Assembly (NCBI GenBank): GCA_022510745.1
Contig: JAFLSY010000003.1
Span: 186,001-250,000, forward strand
Source of the DNA: Lachnospiraceae bacterium
GTDB taxonomy: Bacteria; Bacillota; Clostridia; Lachnospirales; Lachnospiraceae
Length of the DNA: 64,000 nucleotides
Reading direction: 5' to 3'
Positions 9,501 through 17,594 of this stretch are shown one piece after another. A program made the translations under genes and the position numbers. Under the pieces are notes generated by a model. That model searched no databases. It had not been told where the DNA came from and saw only the letters and a program-made list of their open reading frames with translations. Numbering within the stretch: the stretch's first letter is position 1; each line of letters starts with the position of its first letter.

Positions 9501-9724
9501 TCCCCAGCGTACCTTTCGTTGTACTGATGATCATGTACGCTGCCTATAAATTAAAAAACCGGATGTCCCAGAAGAAATTCTACCTGACACTGGGGCTGTA
9601 CAGTGCCGGCACCATAGGGCTGTTCCTTCTGTTCTATCCGGTTCTCTCCGGCCAGACAGTGAGTCTGAACTTTGTAAGTCAGTACCTCCGCTGGATGGAC
9701 TCTTGGGTTCTGATACTTAAATAA
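6593..9724 (+). CDS. Two-module GT-C glycosyltransferase (protein mannosyltransferase-like)
   Basis: 1043 residues with about twenty membrane segments. The first module (about 1-440) looks like a polyprenyl-phosphate-sugar GT-C enzyme: acidic loop SEDTYYFAD near residue 58, VWGQMDAIY near 165, HERYLYPA near 346. After a short soluble stretch (about 490-620) comes a PMT-family module with DEIYHART near 630, ENTHPPLGK near 652, an ArnT/PMT-type loop and ARIATIDVYV-like motifs. Each module alone would be a complete enzyme. Inference: it transfers sugars from a lipid carrier to surface protein or glycan outside the membrane. GGAGGGG sits 6 bases before the ATG. TATAAT at 6542-6547 is a likely -10 element. 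The gene is divergent from the sortase gene. Confidence 0.85.
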   Translation: MFIIHLFAAITVLGLLYGIHRLRSISGTVCRRDVVFAVLFGGFLIRCLFAIFYQPLSEDTYYFADMTYLAFDNKLSEFYASTVAESFSPGITYILWILGCIYTVTGIPYLSGIFLLLLKLPAILCDLAAGYLLYKACLKVTGESRALLFSALYLFNPVILLNSSVWGQMDAIYTLAAAAMCLFLTEKKLAQATAIFGLGFFFSPLMIWFLPLLLIGLLDQVVLHDFSIRKLGYHLSVALCTVSCVLLASIPLDLNQVFSRYKSQLFSQNFAAVNAFNLWGLLGQNWISQDTVPLLLSIRQLGLLISLLIAAAAVFMFFKLSGIRGRYFLTGAFLTISMFLFSTGVHERYLYPAVLLLLFAYLEQPFRELYVCYIGFSLLHLYNLGYSLFIYDYQNYNRRAVVIVFFSGALLIAGCYFYRLFYRLLIKPSAQFPIPKFDFYSLWQKDSVQASKSGISYAPQPSAKKMSFILMDILIILVITLGYSFFALRDLGNRYAPQTEYIMNKGDSIVLEMEESEVPTRLYWYLGCYHNREFNLEYKNAPDADWTTASGYESFTMSDVFKWAYTELPAGSRYIRLTCSSDTASVMELALTDSTGTVFMPVNAPDYTLLFDEADMFSPDLSFRNGTYFDEIYHARTAYEYIHGLTPYENTHPPLGKIIMSFGIMLFGMTPFGWRIMGTLFGILMLPIIYLIGRNLTRSRILGGFACLLFAFDFMHFAQTRIATIDVYVTFFILLMYYFMYQYCRMSFYDTPLHKTLLPLGACGIFMGLGIASKWTGVYAAVGLAVLFFSTLYRRYREYRYAEAAPNASSNGISHSEVIYRFAPYTKKTILFCIVFFVLIPFIIYLLSYLPVVSGDQGLFTRMWNSQQHMFNYHSGLQAEHYYGSPWYQWPTMIKPIFYYSGTVDLELRQGISAFGNPLVWWVGIPAFCYMLYLIIKHKDRTAAWLCISYLAQYLPWCLVSRLTFIYHYFPSVPFVVLMIMYAAYKLKNRMSQKKFYLTLGLYSAGTIGLFLLFYPVLSGQTVSLNFVSQYLRWMDSWVLILK

Positions 9725-9731
9725 AATAAGC

Positions 9732-9761
9732 AATGGTGCCGGCATAATTGCCGGCACCATT
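9732..9761. terminator. Bidirectional terminator between GT-C and GH31 genes
   Basis: A 12-bp perfect stem, AATGGTGCCGGC/GCCGGCACCATT, with a 6-base loop. It is followed by CTTTTG on plus and by GCTTATTTTATT on minus. It separates the convergent genes ending at 9724 and 9768. Confidence 0.85.
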
Positions 9762-9767
9762 CTTTTG

Positions 9768-11834
9768 TCAGTCATATATCTGAATATTTTTTCCTTCCCT
9801 GACAAATATGGGAAGTACGTCCAAAGGAGCTTCTACGGTGATACGCTGACCGCCCGCGTACACCCTGCCTGTATGGGCTTCCACCCAGGAAAGTCCCTCG
9901 GGCAGATAGAGGCTCCTTTCTCTTTGCCCCATCTCCATAACGGGCGCCACTAAGATATCCTCCCCAAACATATACTGATCCTCTGTCTCCCAGCACACTG
10001 CATCCTCAGGGAAATCAAAAAACATGGGACGCATGATGGGCGCTCCCGTCTCACTTGACTTTCTCATGCACTCCCTGATATAGGGGCGCAGTCTCTCCCT
10101 GATAAACAGATATTTCTTCAGTATTTCATAGTTTTCTTCCCCGAAGCTCCACACTTCATTGTCCTGCCCTGAAGTCAGCTGGCGCACATTGTTGATAAAT
10201 TCCTGTTCTCTCTCATACCAGGGCGAACGTTCCCCGTGCATGCGAAATACCGGGCAGAAAGCGCCCCACGCAAACCATCTTACCAACAGTTCCTTAAAAT
10301 ATGGGTCAGAAATATCTCCCCCTACAAAGCCTCCTATATCCGAGGTCCACCATGGAATACCGGCCATCCCCATGTTCAGTCCTGCCTGAAGCTGTTCCCT
10401 CATCGCACGGAAAGAAGAGTGGATATCGCCGGACCAAGTCAGTACACCGTATTTCTGGCTTCCGGCCCAGGCACAGCGCACCAGGGACATCACTTCTTTT
10501 TCCCCACAGGATTTTAGCCCCTCATAGAAACCCTTGGCATACATGAGAGGATATATATTACTGCATTGCAGGGCTGGTCCCGCATAATAGCGGTAATTGT
10601 CAAAATCATAGGGACCGTACTCCGGTTCCGCCTCATCCAGCCAGAATATCCTAATCCCTTTATCATAATAGTTTTCTTTACATCTCTCCCAGACAAAAGC
10701 CTGTGCCCCGGGATGGGTGGCATCGTAAAACACAGTATTGCCCATCCAGGTCATATGGTTGGCATTTCCTCGGTCCGCCCGGACCAGATAGCCTCTGCTG
10801 CTCATCTCACCGAAATTCTCACTTCTCTCGTCAATGGTAGGCCATACCGATACCACGGTTTCGATACCAAGCTCCTTAAGTTCTTTTACCATACCTTCCG
10901 GATCAGGCCAGTCCCTGGGTTCAAACTTAAAGTCTCCCTGCATCGTCCAGTGAAAGAAATCCACTACAATGGCATCCATGGGAAGTCCCCTTCTTTTATG
11001 CTCTCTGGCTACGGACAAAAGTTCTTCCTGGGTGCGGTAACGCAGTTTACACTGCCAATAACCCATACCGAACTCCGGCATCATGGGCGTTCTGCCTACA
11101 GCTGCGCTGTAGTTTTTCTCAATATCCGCAGGCGTGTCTCCCGCTGTTATAAAATAGTCTAATTTCTTAGTTCTCTTTGCATACCACTCGGTCTTGTTCA
11201 TCCCGAAATTGGCCGTACCGATGGCCGGATTGTTCCAGAAAAAGCCGTAGCCCCTGTTTGACACAAAGAAAGGGACGCTGGCCTGAGAATTCCGGTGTGC
11301 CAGTTCCAAGAGAGCGCCTTTCTTGTTCAGGTGCTTTTCCTGATACTGTCCCATGCCGAAAATTTTCTCATCATCATAGGCTTCAAATCTTGCCGTCAGC
11401 TCATAGTCGTCACTTCCGGGAACAGGCTTTAATTCCCTTGCCACCACCCGCAGGGGAACACTGTAACGGTTGATACGGTCTCTGTTGCGCCAATACTCCT
11501 CCGTCAGAATATCTCCTCTCTCATTCAAAAAGCTGATCCATCCCTCCGGATTTACTCTCGCCGTTATCTTTCCGTTTTTTAAACTTGCTACCACTCCCTT
11601 TTGGTGATACTTTGCCCACTCCTCGCCCCGATACCAGGGATCAGTGATGTCCACCTCTTCAAAAGTGATGACCGGTGTGCAGGCTTTTACCGGTTCGCAG
11701 AGCGCCCAGTCATTTTGATCCATCTTAGGCTCCGCGCTCATCCGTACCCGCAGGGAATCCTCCCCCCAGCATTCTATCACTACTCTGGATACGCCTTCCT
11801 GTATTATCAGCCTGCCGTCTTCTTCTCTGACCAT
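9768..11834 (-). CDS. Glycoside hydrolase family 31 (alpha-glucosidase/alpha-xylosidase type)
   Basis: 688 residues from the ATG at 11834, preceded by GGGAGG at 7 bases. An upstream in-frame Met at 11891 lacks such a site. Domains in order: N-terminal beta-sandwich (about 1-220), catalytic TIM barrel (about 240-580), C-terminal beta-domain. The nucleophile Asp lies in FWLDEAEPEYG (near residue 398), and the likely acid/base Asp in SGDIHSSF (near 470). The barrel also shows FGMGQYQEKHLNKKG and MGYWQCKLRYR. No signal peptide, so it acts on imported or intracellular alpha-linked oligosaccharides. The WLDEAEP form is common in the alpha-xylosidase-like and unassigned subgroups, so the substrate is open. 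A TATAAT-like element lies at 11877-11882 (minus). Confidence 0.92.
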   Translation of the reverse strand: MVREEDGRLIIQEGVSRVVIECWGEDSLRVRMSAEPKMDQNDWALCEPVKACTPVITFEEVDITDPWYRGEEWAKYHQKGVVASLKNGKITARVNPEGWISFLNERGDILTEEYWRNRDRINRYSVPLRVVARELKPVPGSDDYELTARFEAYDDEKIFGMGQYQEKHLNKKGALLELAHRNSQASVPFFVSNRGYGFFWNNPAIGTANFGMNKTEWYAKRTKKLDYFITAGDTPADIEKNYSAAVGRTPMMPEFGMGYWQCKLRYRTQEELLSVAREHKRRGLPMDAIVVDFFHWTMQGDFKFEPRDWPDPEGMVKELKELGIETVVSVWPTIDERSENFGEMSSRGYLVRADRGNANHMTWMGNTVFYDATHPGAQAFVWERCKENYYDKGIRIFWLDEAEPEYGPYDFDNYRYYAGPALQCSNIYPLMYAKGFYEGLKSCGEKEVMSLVRCAWAGSQKYGVLTWSGDIHSSFRAMREQLQAGLNMGMAGIPWWTSDIGGFVGGDISDPYFKELLVRWFAWGAFCPVFRMHGERSPWYEREQEFINNVRQLTSGQDNEVWSFGEENYEILKKYLFIRERLRPYIRECMRKSSETGAPIMRPMFFDFPEDAVCWETEDQYMFGEDILVAPVMEMGQRERSLYLPEGLSWVEAHTGRVYAGGQRITVEAPLDVLPIFVREGKNIQIYD

Positions 11835-11918
11835 GCTTCTTCCTCCCTTTCCGAAAAGCCTCGTTCTTTTGCTATCATTATAGCGTTCCAAATGCTTTTC
11901 GTATACTCTTTTTTCGGC

Positions 11919-11947
11919 TTGCCCAATTTTTCATTATCTGTTACACT
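11919..11947 (+). promoter_or_regulatory. Promoter of the DegV gene
   Basis: TTGCCC at 11919-11924, 17-base spacer, TACACT at 11942-11947. It is about 60 bases upstream of the DegV start and overlaps the region that would hold the divergent GH31 promoter. Confidence 0.5.
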
Positions 11948-12006
11948 GAAATTAGAAAGTAATTCTGCGGAGAAAGGGTGCTCCTGAGGCCCAGAAAGGA
12001 CAGCCT

Positions 12007-12870
12007 ATGGGTAAAATCAAACTTGTTACAGATTCCACCTGCAATCTCTCATCCAATCTGATAAGCAAATATGACATCAGTATTCTCCCCCTGTCTATCA
12101 TTATGGGTGAAAATGTCTACAGCGACGGACTGGATATCACCCCTGAAGCTATTTATAAATGGTCTGACGCCAATAAAACAACACCTAAAACAGACGCAGT
12201 CACCCCTGACAAAGCGGTGGATATCCTGCAGCCCTTTGTGGAAGCGGGAAGGGACATTATTTTCTTCGGTATTTCTTCCCAGATGAGCACTACCTGCAAC
12301 GTTATCCGTACGCTGTCTGAAACCACCGGAGACTCCCGTTATGCAAATATTCGCGTGATAGATACCCTGAGTGTTTCCGCAGGTATCAACCTTCAGATCC
12401 TTTATGCGGTCAAACTGGCAGAAGAGGGAAAAAATGCGGACGAGATCGTAGAACTTGTCAACAAACGCAGGGAGAAAGTAAACGCCAGCTTTTTGGTGGA
12501 TACCCTGACTTATTTGTCCAGGGGCGGACGATGCAGTGCGGCTGCCGCCCTGTTAGCAAATACCCTCAAAGTGAAACCCCGGATCGTTATAAAAAACGGT
12601 GTGATGGACTTGGACAGAAAATATAGAGGCAGCGCGAAATTTGCCATTTTCAGATATGTGGAAGATTTAAAATATCAGCTTTTGTCGGCGGATGAAACAT
12701 GCGTGTTCATCAGTCATTCCGGTTGTTCTCAGGAAGTTATCGACGATGTCTGGGCCTATCTTGCAGAACTGCATCACTTTCATCGGATATATGTGACCCG
12801 TGCGGGCAGTGTTATTTCCAGTCACTGCGGCCCCGGCACGCTGGGTATTTATTTCTATGAATCAAAATAA
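12007..12870 (+). CDS. DegV family fatty-acid-binding protein
   Basis: 287 residues, full length for the family. The start KIKLVTDSTCNLS, the early LPLSIIMGENVYSDG, and later ISSQMSTTCN and YLSRGGRCS are the conserved DegV blocks that line the fatty acid pocket. In characterised relatives (FakB) such proteins present fatty acids to the kinase FakA for phospholipid synthesis. No fakA is in the window, and many Clostridia carry several orphan DegV genes. AAAGGA precedes the ATG, the promoter is at 11919-11947, and a strong hairpin follows at 12887. It appears monocistronic. Confidence 0.92.
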   Translation: MGKIKLVTDSTCNLSSNLISKYDISILPLSIIMGENVYSDGLDITPEAIYKWSDANKTTPKTDAVTPDKAVDILQPFVEAGRDIIFFGISSQMSTTCNVIRTLSETTGDSRYANIRVIDTLSVSAGINLQILYAVKLAEEGKNADEIVELVNKRREKVNASFLVDTLTYLSRGGRCSAAAALLANTLKVKPRIVIKNGVMDLDRKYRGSAKFAIFRYVEDLKYQLLSADETCVFISHSGCSQEVIDDVWAYLAELHHFHRIYVTRAGSVISSHCGPGTLGIYFYESK

Positions 12871-12886
12871 ATTGACCCCATAACCT

Positions 12887-12935
12887 AAAGAGGGTGTCCC
12901 CTAAGTCATTTTACAACTTTAGGGACACCCTCTTT
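12887..12935. terminator. Bidirectional terminator between degV-like gene and metK
   Basis: A long stem AAAGAGGGTGTCCC.../...GGGACACCCTCTTT with a 12-base loop, T-rich on both outer sides. It serves the convergent genes ending at 12870 and 12958. Confidence 0.9.
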
Positions 12936-12957
12936 CCTATGTCACTTAAAACTTTTC

Positions 12958-14160
12958 TTACAGATATTTTTTCAAAAGTTCCACCTTGTCTAACTTCTCC
13001 CAAGGCAGGTCAAGATCATTTCGTCCGAAATGTCCGTAAGCTGCGGTCTGCTTGTAGATGGGGCGGCGCAGATCCAGCATTTTGATAATGCCTGCCGGAC
13101 GCAGATCGAAATTCTCTCTGATGATACCCACCAATTCCAACTCGGAAAGCTTACCCGTACCGAAAGTATCCACGCGCACGGAAGTGGGCTGGGCTACACC
13201 GATTGCATAGGAGAGCTGAATTTCGCATTTCTCAGCCAGTCCCGCTGCCACTATGTTCTTGGCCACATAACGGGCCGCATAGGCTGCGGAACGGTCCACC
13301 TTAGTACAGTCCTTGCCGGAGAAGGCACCGCCGCCGTGGCGTGCGTATCCGCCGTATGTATCCACAATGATCTTACGTCCCGTCAATCCCGCGTCTCCGT
13401 GAGGACCTCCGATCACAAAACGGCCGGTAGGATTAATAAAGTACTTGGTATCCGCATCCAAAAGCTCCACCGGAAGCACCGGTTCAAACACATACTTCCG
13501 TATATCCTCATGAATCTGCTCCTGTGTCACATCCGCATCATGCTGCGTGGAGAGTACTACCGCCTCCAGACGAATGGGTTTTCCCGCTTCGTCATACTGT
13601 ACGGACACCTGACTCTTGCCGTCGGGCCGCAGATAGGGGAGCGTTCCGTCCTTACGTACCTTGGTGAGCTGTTTGACCAGCTTATGCGCCAGTGCGATGG
13701 GATAGGGCATATATTCCTCGGTTTCATTGGTGGCATAACCGAACATCATACCCTGATCGCCTGCACCGATGGCCTCCAATTCCTCCTCGGACATAGCAGC
13801 TTCCGTATTCTGCTTTGCTTCCAGCGCTTTATCCACGCCCATGGCAATATCGGAAGACTGTTCGTCAATCGCTACCATCACCGCACAGGTGTTGCCGTCG
13901 AAGCCTACTTCTGAACTGTCATAACCAATTTCCTTCACCGTATCCCTTACAATTTTCTGAAAATCGATGTGGGCCTTGGTAGTAATTTCACCCGTTACCA
14001 ACACAAAGCCGGTACAACTTGCGGTCTCACATGCCACACGGCTCATGGGATCCTGCTCCATCAAGGCATCCAGAATGGCATCGGATACCGCATCGCACAT
14101 TTTGTCGGGATGGCCTTCCGTAACAGATTCTGATGTAAATAACAGTTTTTCTTTTTTCAT
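12958..14160 (-). CDS. metK: S-adenosylmethionine synthase MetK
   Basis: 400 residues from the ATG at 14160, which has GAGAGG 6 bases upstream; the 8-residue longer frame starts inside the leader terminator and is rejected. The N-terminus [15 protein letters not shown] is the ATP-binding signature. [12 protein letters not shown] and [19 protein letters not shown] are the two other MetK signatures. It makes SAM from ATP and methionine in the cytosol, normally as a tetramer. Expression is controlled by the SAM-I riboswitch and terminator directly upstream (14183-14347), so abundant SAM should shut transcription down. Confidence 0.98.
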   Translation of the reverse strand: MKKEKLLFTSESVTEGHPDKMCDAVSDAILDALMEQDPMSRVACETASCTGFVLVTGEITTKAHIDFQKIVRDTVKEIGYDSSEVGFDGNTCAVMVAIDEQSSDIAMGVDKALEAKQNTEAAMSEEELEAIGAGDQGMMFGYATNETEEYMPYPIALAHKLVKQLTKVRKDGTLPYLRPDGKSQVSVQYDEAGKPIRLEAVVLSTQHDADVTQEQIHEDIRKYVFEPVLPVELLDADTKYFINPTGRFVIGGPHGDAGLTGRKIIVDTYGGYARHGGGAFSGKDCTKVDRSAAYAARYVAKNIVAAGLAEKCEIQLSYAIGVAQPTSVRVDTFGTGKLSELELVGIIRENFDLRPAGIIKMLDLRRPIYKQTAAYGHFGRNDLDLPWEKLDKVELLKKYL

Positions 14161-14182
14161 GTTTTCCTCTCTTTCTGTAAAC

Positions 14183-14209
14183 AAAAAGTCCGCTTATGAA
14201 TAAGCGGAC
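14183..14209 (-). terminator. Riboswitch-controlled terminator of metK
   Basis: On the minus strand, 9-bp stem GTCCGCTTA/TAAGCGGAC with a 4-base loop (14188-14209), followed by TTTTT (14183-14187). It lies between the SAM aptamer and the metK start, the standard expression platform of an S-box leader. Confidence 0.9.
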
Positions 14210-14231
14210 CCGGTACCAAAGTAATCAAATC

Positions 14232-14347
14232 CTCTTATTGTTCGAACTGCAAAATGCAGAATTCTCGCTCAGGCAGGCACCTTCCGCAGTCTGCGGGGTT
14301 GCCGTGGCTTCTTAGGTCCTATGTACCTCCACCACTCTGAATAAGAG
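14232..14347 (-). promoter_or_regulatory. SAM-I riboswitch (S-box) upstream of metK
   Basis: Read on the minus strand the leader opens with CTCTTATTCAGAGTGGTGGA, followed by GGACC, GAAGCCACGGCAACC, GGAAGGTGCC and a final AATAAGAG. The first and last 8 bases (14340-14347 and 14232-14239) pair as helix P1. These are the conserved S-box elements in the right order, and the aptamer is about 116 nt. In this class SAM stabilises the aptamer, which lets the following terminator form. The gene it controls, metK, is a classic target. Confidence 0.93.
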
Positions 14348-14374
14348 ATATTATAATAATATTATTTCACATTC

Positions 14375-15667
14375 CTATCCAATTTTCAACTTAAATTTTT
14401 GTAATTCCTTACTGGAATCCACTTTTTCTATCTGTGCCCCCAGCATCTGCAGCTTTAAGTGAAAATCCTCATAACCACGCTGGATATAGTGGATATCCTC
14501 AATGCAGGAATAACCCTCAGCAGCTAGAGCCGCTAATACAAGCGCCGCACCCGCCCGAAGATCCGGTGCATTAATACTGGCTCCGGTGTACTGGCCTATG
14601 CCGTTTACAATGGCTGTATTCCCCTCCACCTTGATACTGGCGCCCATTCGGATCAGTTCATCCACATATTTAAAGCGATTCTCAAAAATACTTTCCGTTA
14701 CAATGCTGGTGCCGTTGGACAATGCCAATGCCACCGTAATCTGAGGCTGCATATCCGTCGGAAATCCCGGATATGGCAGGGTCTTCACCTGTGTGTGCCG
14801 AAGCGGCTTGGCTGCTACCACACGCACCGCGTCGTCGGATTCTTCAATCTCACAGCCGATTTCCAAAAGCTTGGCGGTAATGGATTCCAAATGCTTGGGA
14901 ATCACATTTTTCACCGTAATATCACCCTTGGTAATAGCAGCGGCAAACATAAAGGTACCGGCTTCGATCTGGTCTGGAATGATTGCATATTCCGTGCCGT
15001 GAAGACTGTGCACACCCCTGATACGGATCACATCCGTTCCGGCGCCCTTGATATTGGCGCCCATACTGTTTAAAAAGTTAGCCAAATCTACCACATGGGG
15101 CTCTTTGGCCGCGTTCTCGATAATTGTAGTGCCTTCCGCCAATGCCGCAACCATCATGATATTAATGGTAGCGCCTACGGAAACCACGTCCATATATATA
15201 TGACTGCCTTTTAAGCGCTCTGCATGCGCCTTGATTAATCCATATTCAATTTTAACGTCTGCTCCCAATGCGCGGAAGCCCTTAATATGCTGATCTATGG
15301 CACGACAGCCGATATCACAGCCACCGGGCAGCGCCACCTCCGCACTTTTGTACTTAGCCAACAATGCACCTATAAAATAGTAAGAAGCCCGAATCTTACG
15401 AATACTGTCCCCGTCCACCACAAAATTGTGAACCTGGGAGGCATTAATGGAAACGCTGTGTCTGTCTTTACGGTTTATCAAAACACCGATATCCTGCATT
15501 GCATCCAAAAGTACATTGGTATCCCTCACATCGGGCATATTATCCACCTGTACCGTTTCATCCGTCATGATGGAAGCCGCAATAATAGGAAGCGCCGCAT
15601 TCTTAGCACCTCCTATTTCCACTTCCCCGACCAATGGATTTCCGCCTTTGATTGCGTATTGTTCCAT
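14375..15667 (-). CDS. murA: UDP-N-acetylglucosamine 1-carboxyvinyltransferase MurA
   Basis: 430 residues, full length. N-terminal IKGGNPLVGEVEIGGAKNAA has the Lys-Asn pair that binds UDP-GlcNAc. The loop LPGGCDIGCRAIDQHIKGF carries the active-site Cys attacked by fosfomycin. ILVLAALAAEGYS-like and IHYIQRGYEDF segments match the C-terminal half. It catalyses the first committed step of peptidoglycan synthesis, in the cytosol. GAGGGA precedes the ATG. Many Firmicutes have two copies (MurA1/MurA2); which one this is cannot be told from the window. It lies downstream of the M23 peptidase gene on the same strand, with a 159-base gap. Confidence 0.96.
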   Translation of the reverse strand: MEQYAIKGGNPLVGEVEIGGAKNAALPIIAASIMTDETVQVDNMPDVRDTNVLLDAMQDIGVLINRKDRHSVSINASQVHNFVVDGDSIRKIRASYYFIGALLAKYKSAEVALPGGCDIGCRAIDQHIKGFRALGADVKIEYGLIKAHAERLKGSHIYMDVVSVGATINIMMVAALAEGTTIIENAAKEPHVVDLANFLNSMGANIKGAGTDVIRIRGVHSLHGTEYAIIPDQIEAGTFMFAAAITKGDITVKNVIPKHLESITAKLLEIGCEIEESDDAVRVVAAKPLRHTQVKTLPYPGFPTDMQPQITVALALSNGTSIVTESIFENRFKYVDELIRMGASIKVEGNTAIVNGIGQYTGASINAPDLRAGAALVLAALAAEGYSCIEDIHYIQRGYEDFHLKLQMLGAQIEKVDSSKELQKFKLKIG

Positions 15668-15826
15668 TTTCTATCCCTCTATGCATGGGCCTGTGGATCC
15701 ATGCTCATTTTTATATTTAACCCCTTCTCAATTTAATTACACCCAAAACACTTCTCAATTACAACATTTTTACCATTATATACCGTTACAGACAATTTGT
15801 AAATACGAATGCCTGTTCGGTTCTTT

Positions 15827-17422
15827 TTAGTTGTTCAGGTAGTTCAGCGGATTCACCTGCGTATTGTTGATCAGCATCTCAAAATGCAGATGAGGTCCTG
15901 TGGAAACGCCCGTGCTGCCGCTCAAGGCAATCTTTTGTCCTTGGGAGACTCTCTGCCCTGTGGATACCAATATCCTGCTCAAATGTGCATAGCGGGTCTC
16001 ACGTCCGTCCTCATGCCGGATATAGACCACGTAGCCGTAACCGCTTCCCCATCCTGCTTTGATGACCGTACCGCCGCAGGACGCCACAACCGCAGTACCG
16101 GTCGGTACTGCCCAGTCCACGCCCTTATGGTAGGTGCTGGCGCCTGCTGTGGGCGCTTTTCTACGTCCGAAACCGGAGGTCTGGCGGCCGCCCGAAACAG
16201 GTCTGATATAGGTGGGTGGAATCTTGGTACCCCGTTCTACGATCTTAGGCACTGCCTCCATGACTATCTCTTCTTTGATGATTTCCCGTCCCACTTCCTG
16301 ATCGTTGCGATAGGAAACAACGGCGATGACTCTTCTGAATCCCGCAGAGGGTTCCTGAAGTGTTTTCGTCTCATAAGTAAACCAGTTATCATTATCTATA
16401 TAGATAACATCAGCCTCGTAACTCTCTTGTAAATACAGCTGTTCCTGCCTGTCCACCGACAGTTCCGGTTCAGGTATGGTAATGATCAGTTCCTGACCCA
16501 CACGGATGGTAGAGTTGATTGTTTCCAGGCTGTCGTTCATTTCCACCAACCGATCCATGGGAATATCTACCTTGATGGCAATACCGGAGAGAGTATCGCC
16601 GGAAACCACCTCATAAACAGAGTTGACCTCCTGTTCCTTGATCACCTCTTCCATGGCCTGCTCTAAGGATGTCAGCTGACTCTCATCCAGATAGGCCTCC
16701 ACAATCTCTACCTCTTCGGCAAAATTCATGCTCATAAGCCCCTGTTCGTAGTCTTCAAAATCTTTCTCAAAAATGGGCTCCGCATCCGCAAAGGCTTCTA
16801 CAAATACACCGTCAATGCCTCCGGTCATGGATGGCATGGCATTGGCTTCTAATGCTTCCACTTCTTCCTCTGCCTGAGTATCCTGAATCCGCACCGTCAG
16901 CACGTTAAATTCCCTGCCTTCGGCATGCACCAATTCCACCTGATATTTATCCTCATTATCATACTTGTCCACTGCTGCCTGAAGAAGTTGTTCCACTTCT
17001 TCACGGCTTCCTAAATTGACCATGTAGTTGTTGACCTTCATCACATAGGAACGCTGCATGGTTTCCTTTATATTATCCTGTAGAATCTGCAGCATCCTCT
17101 CCTTGAGCAATTCTTCCTCATCAATCCTGCCCCAGAGTACTGCCTGTCCCTCCAGATTCATATCCACATCGATCAGGACCAGCTCGTCGGTATCCTGCAC
17201 CAGTTCCTTCCTGACTTCCTGTAAAAGTGCCTCCGCCCGGGAGGTTTCTCCCACAACGCCTATATTTTCCCCGTTCAAATAAACGGTAAAGAGATTCTCT
17301 GTAGGTTCCTCCCACTTTACATAGGCCGGAAAAAAGAGAGCTGCTACAAAAAGTATGCCCCCTGCAATCTTCATATATGTATATCTTAATCTTTTATAAT
17401 GCTTGGTAATTTTTTTCAACAT
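15827..17422 (-). CDS. M23 metallopeptidase with LysM and G5 domains
   Basis: 531 residues. An N-terminal membrane anchor (residues about 17-35, YMKIAGGILFVAALFFPAYV) is followed by an extracellular region (about 40-260), a LysM domain (about 273-318, YEVVSGDTLSGIA), a G5-like domain (about 335-405) and a C-terminal M23 domain. The latter has the zinc ligands in YHKGVDW (near 432) and HLHFE (near 511). It probably cuts peptidoglycan cross-bridges at the membrane-wall interface. The architecture resembles clostridial SpoIIQ/CwlP-like wall enzymes. The ribosome binding site is poor, so the exact start is less certain than the function. It reads divergently from dinB. Confidence 0.92.
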   Translation of the reverse strand: MLKKITKHYKRLRYTYMKIAGGILFVAALFFPAYVKWEEPTENLFTVYLNGENIGVVGETSRAEALLQEVRKELVQDTDELVLIDVDMNLEGQAVLWGRIDEEELLKERMLQILQDNIKETMQRSYVMKVNNYMVNLGSREEVEQLLQAAVDKYDNEDKYQVELVHAEGREFNVLTVRIQDTQAEEEVEALEANAMPSMTGGIDGVFVEAFADAEPIFEKDFEDYEQGLMSMNFAEEVEIVEAYLDESQLTSLEQAMEEVIKEQEVNSVYEVVSGDTLSGIAIKVDIPMDRLVEMNDSLETINSTIRVGQELIITIPEPELSVDRQEQLYLQESYEADVIYIDNDNWFTYETKTLQEPSAGFRRVIAVVSYRNDQEVGREIIKEEIVMEAVPKIVERGTKIPPTYIRPVSGGRQTSGFGRRKAPTAGASTYHKGVDWAVPTGTAVVASCGGTVIKAGWGSGYGYVVYIRHEDGRETRYAHLSRILVSTGQRVSQGQKIALSGSTGVSTGPHLHFEMLINNTQVNPLNYLNN

Positions 17423-17530
17423 ATAGTATCCATGTCTTTCTATAAAATGCGAAAAATTTATTTTTCACACTATTTTCCTACTGTAAAAATAATAACTGTA
17501 TATGCAACATTTTATCAGTATTTTTTAAAG

Positions 17531-17560
17531 TTGTAAAGGCATTCATCCCTGCGGTATAAT
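17531..17560 (+). promoter_or_regulatory. Promoter of dinB
   Basis: TTGTAA at 17531-17536, 18-base spacer, TATAAT at 17555-17560. The start codon is 35 bases downstream. I see no clear LexA/SOS box overlapping it. Confidence 0.6.
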
Positions 17561-17594
17561 AGATACGGCATATACCGGGAGAGGAGGACTGTGC

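Noticed and set aside
13030..13914. A 294-codon plus-strand frame opposite metK
   Set aside because: metK is certain from its motifs and its riboswitch. The antisense frame has no recognisable protein features.
15809..16432. A 207-codon plus-strand frame opposite the M23 peptidase
   Set aside because: It is antisense to the catalytic region of a clear peptidase and lacks a plausible start.
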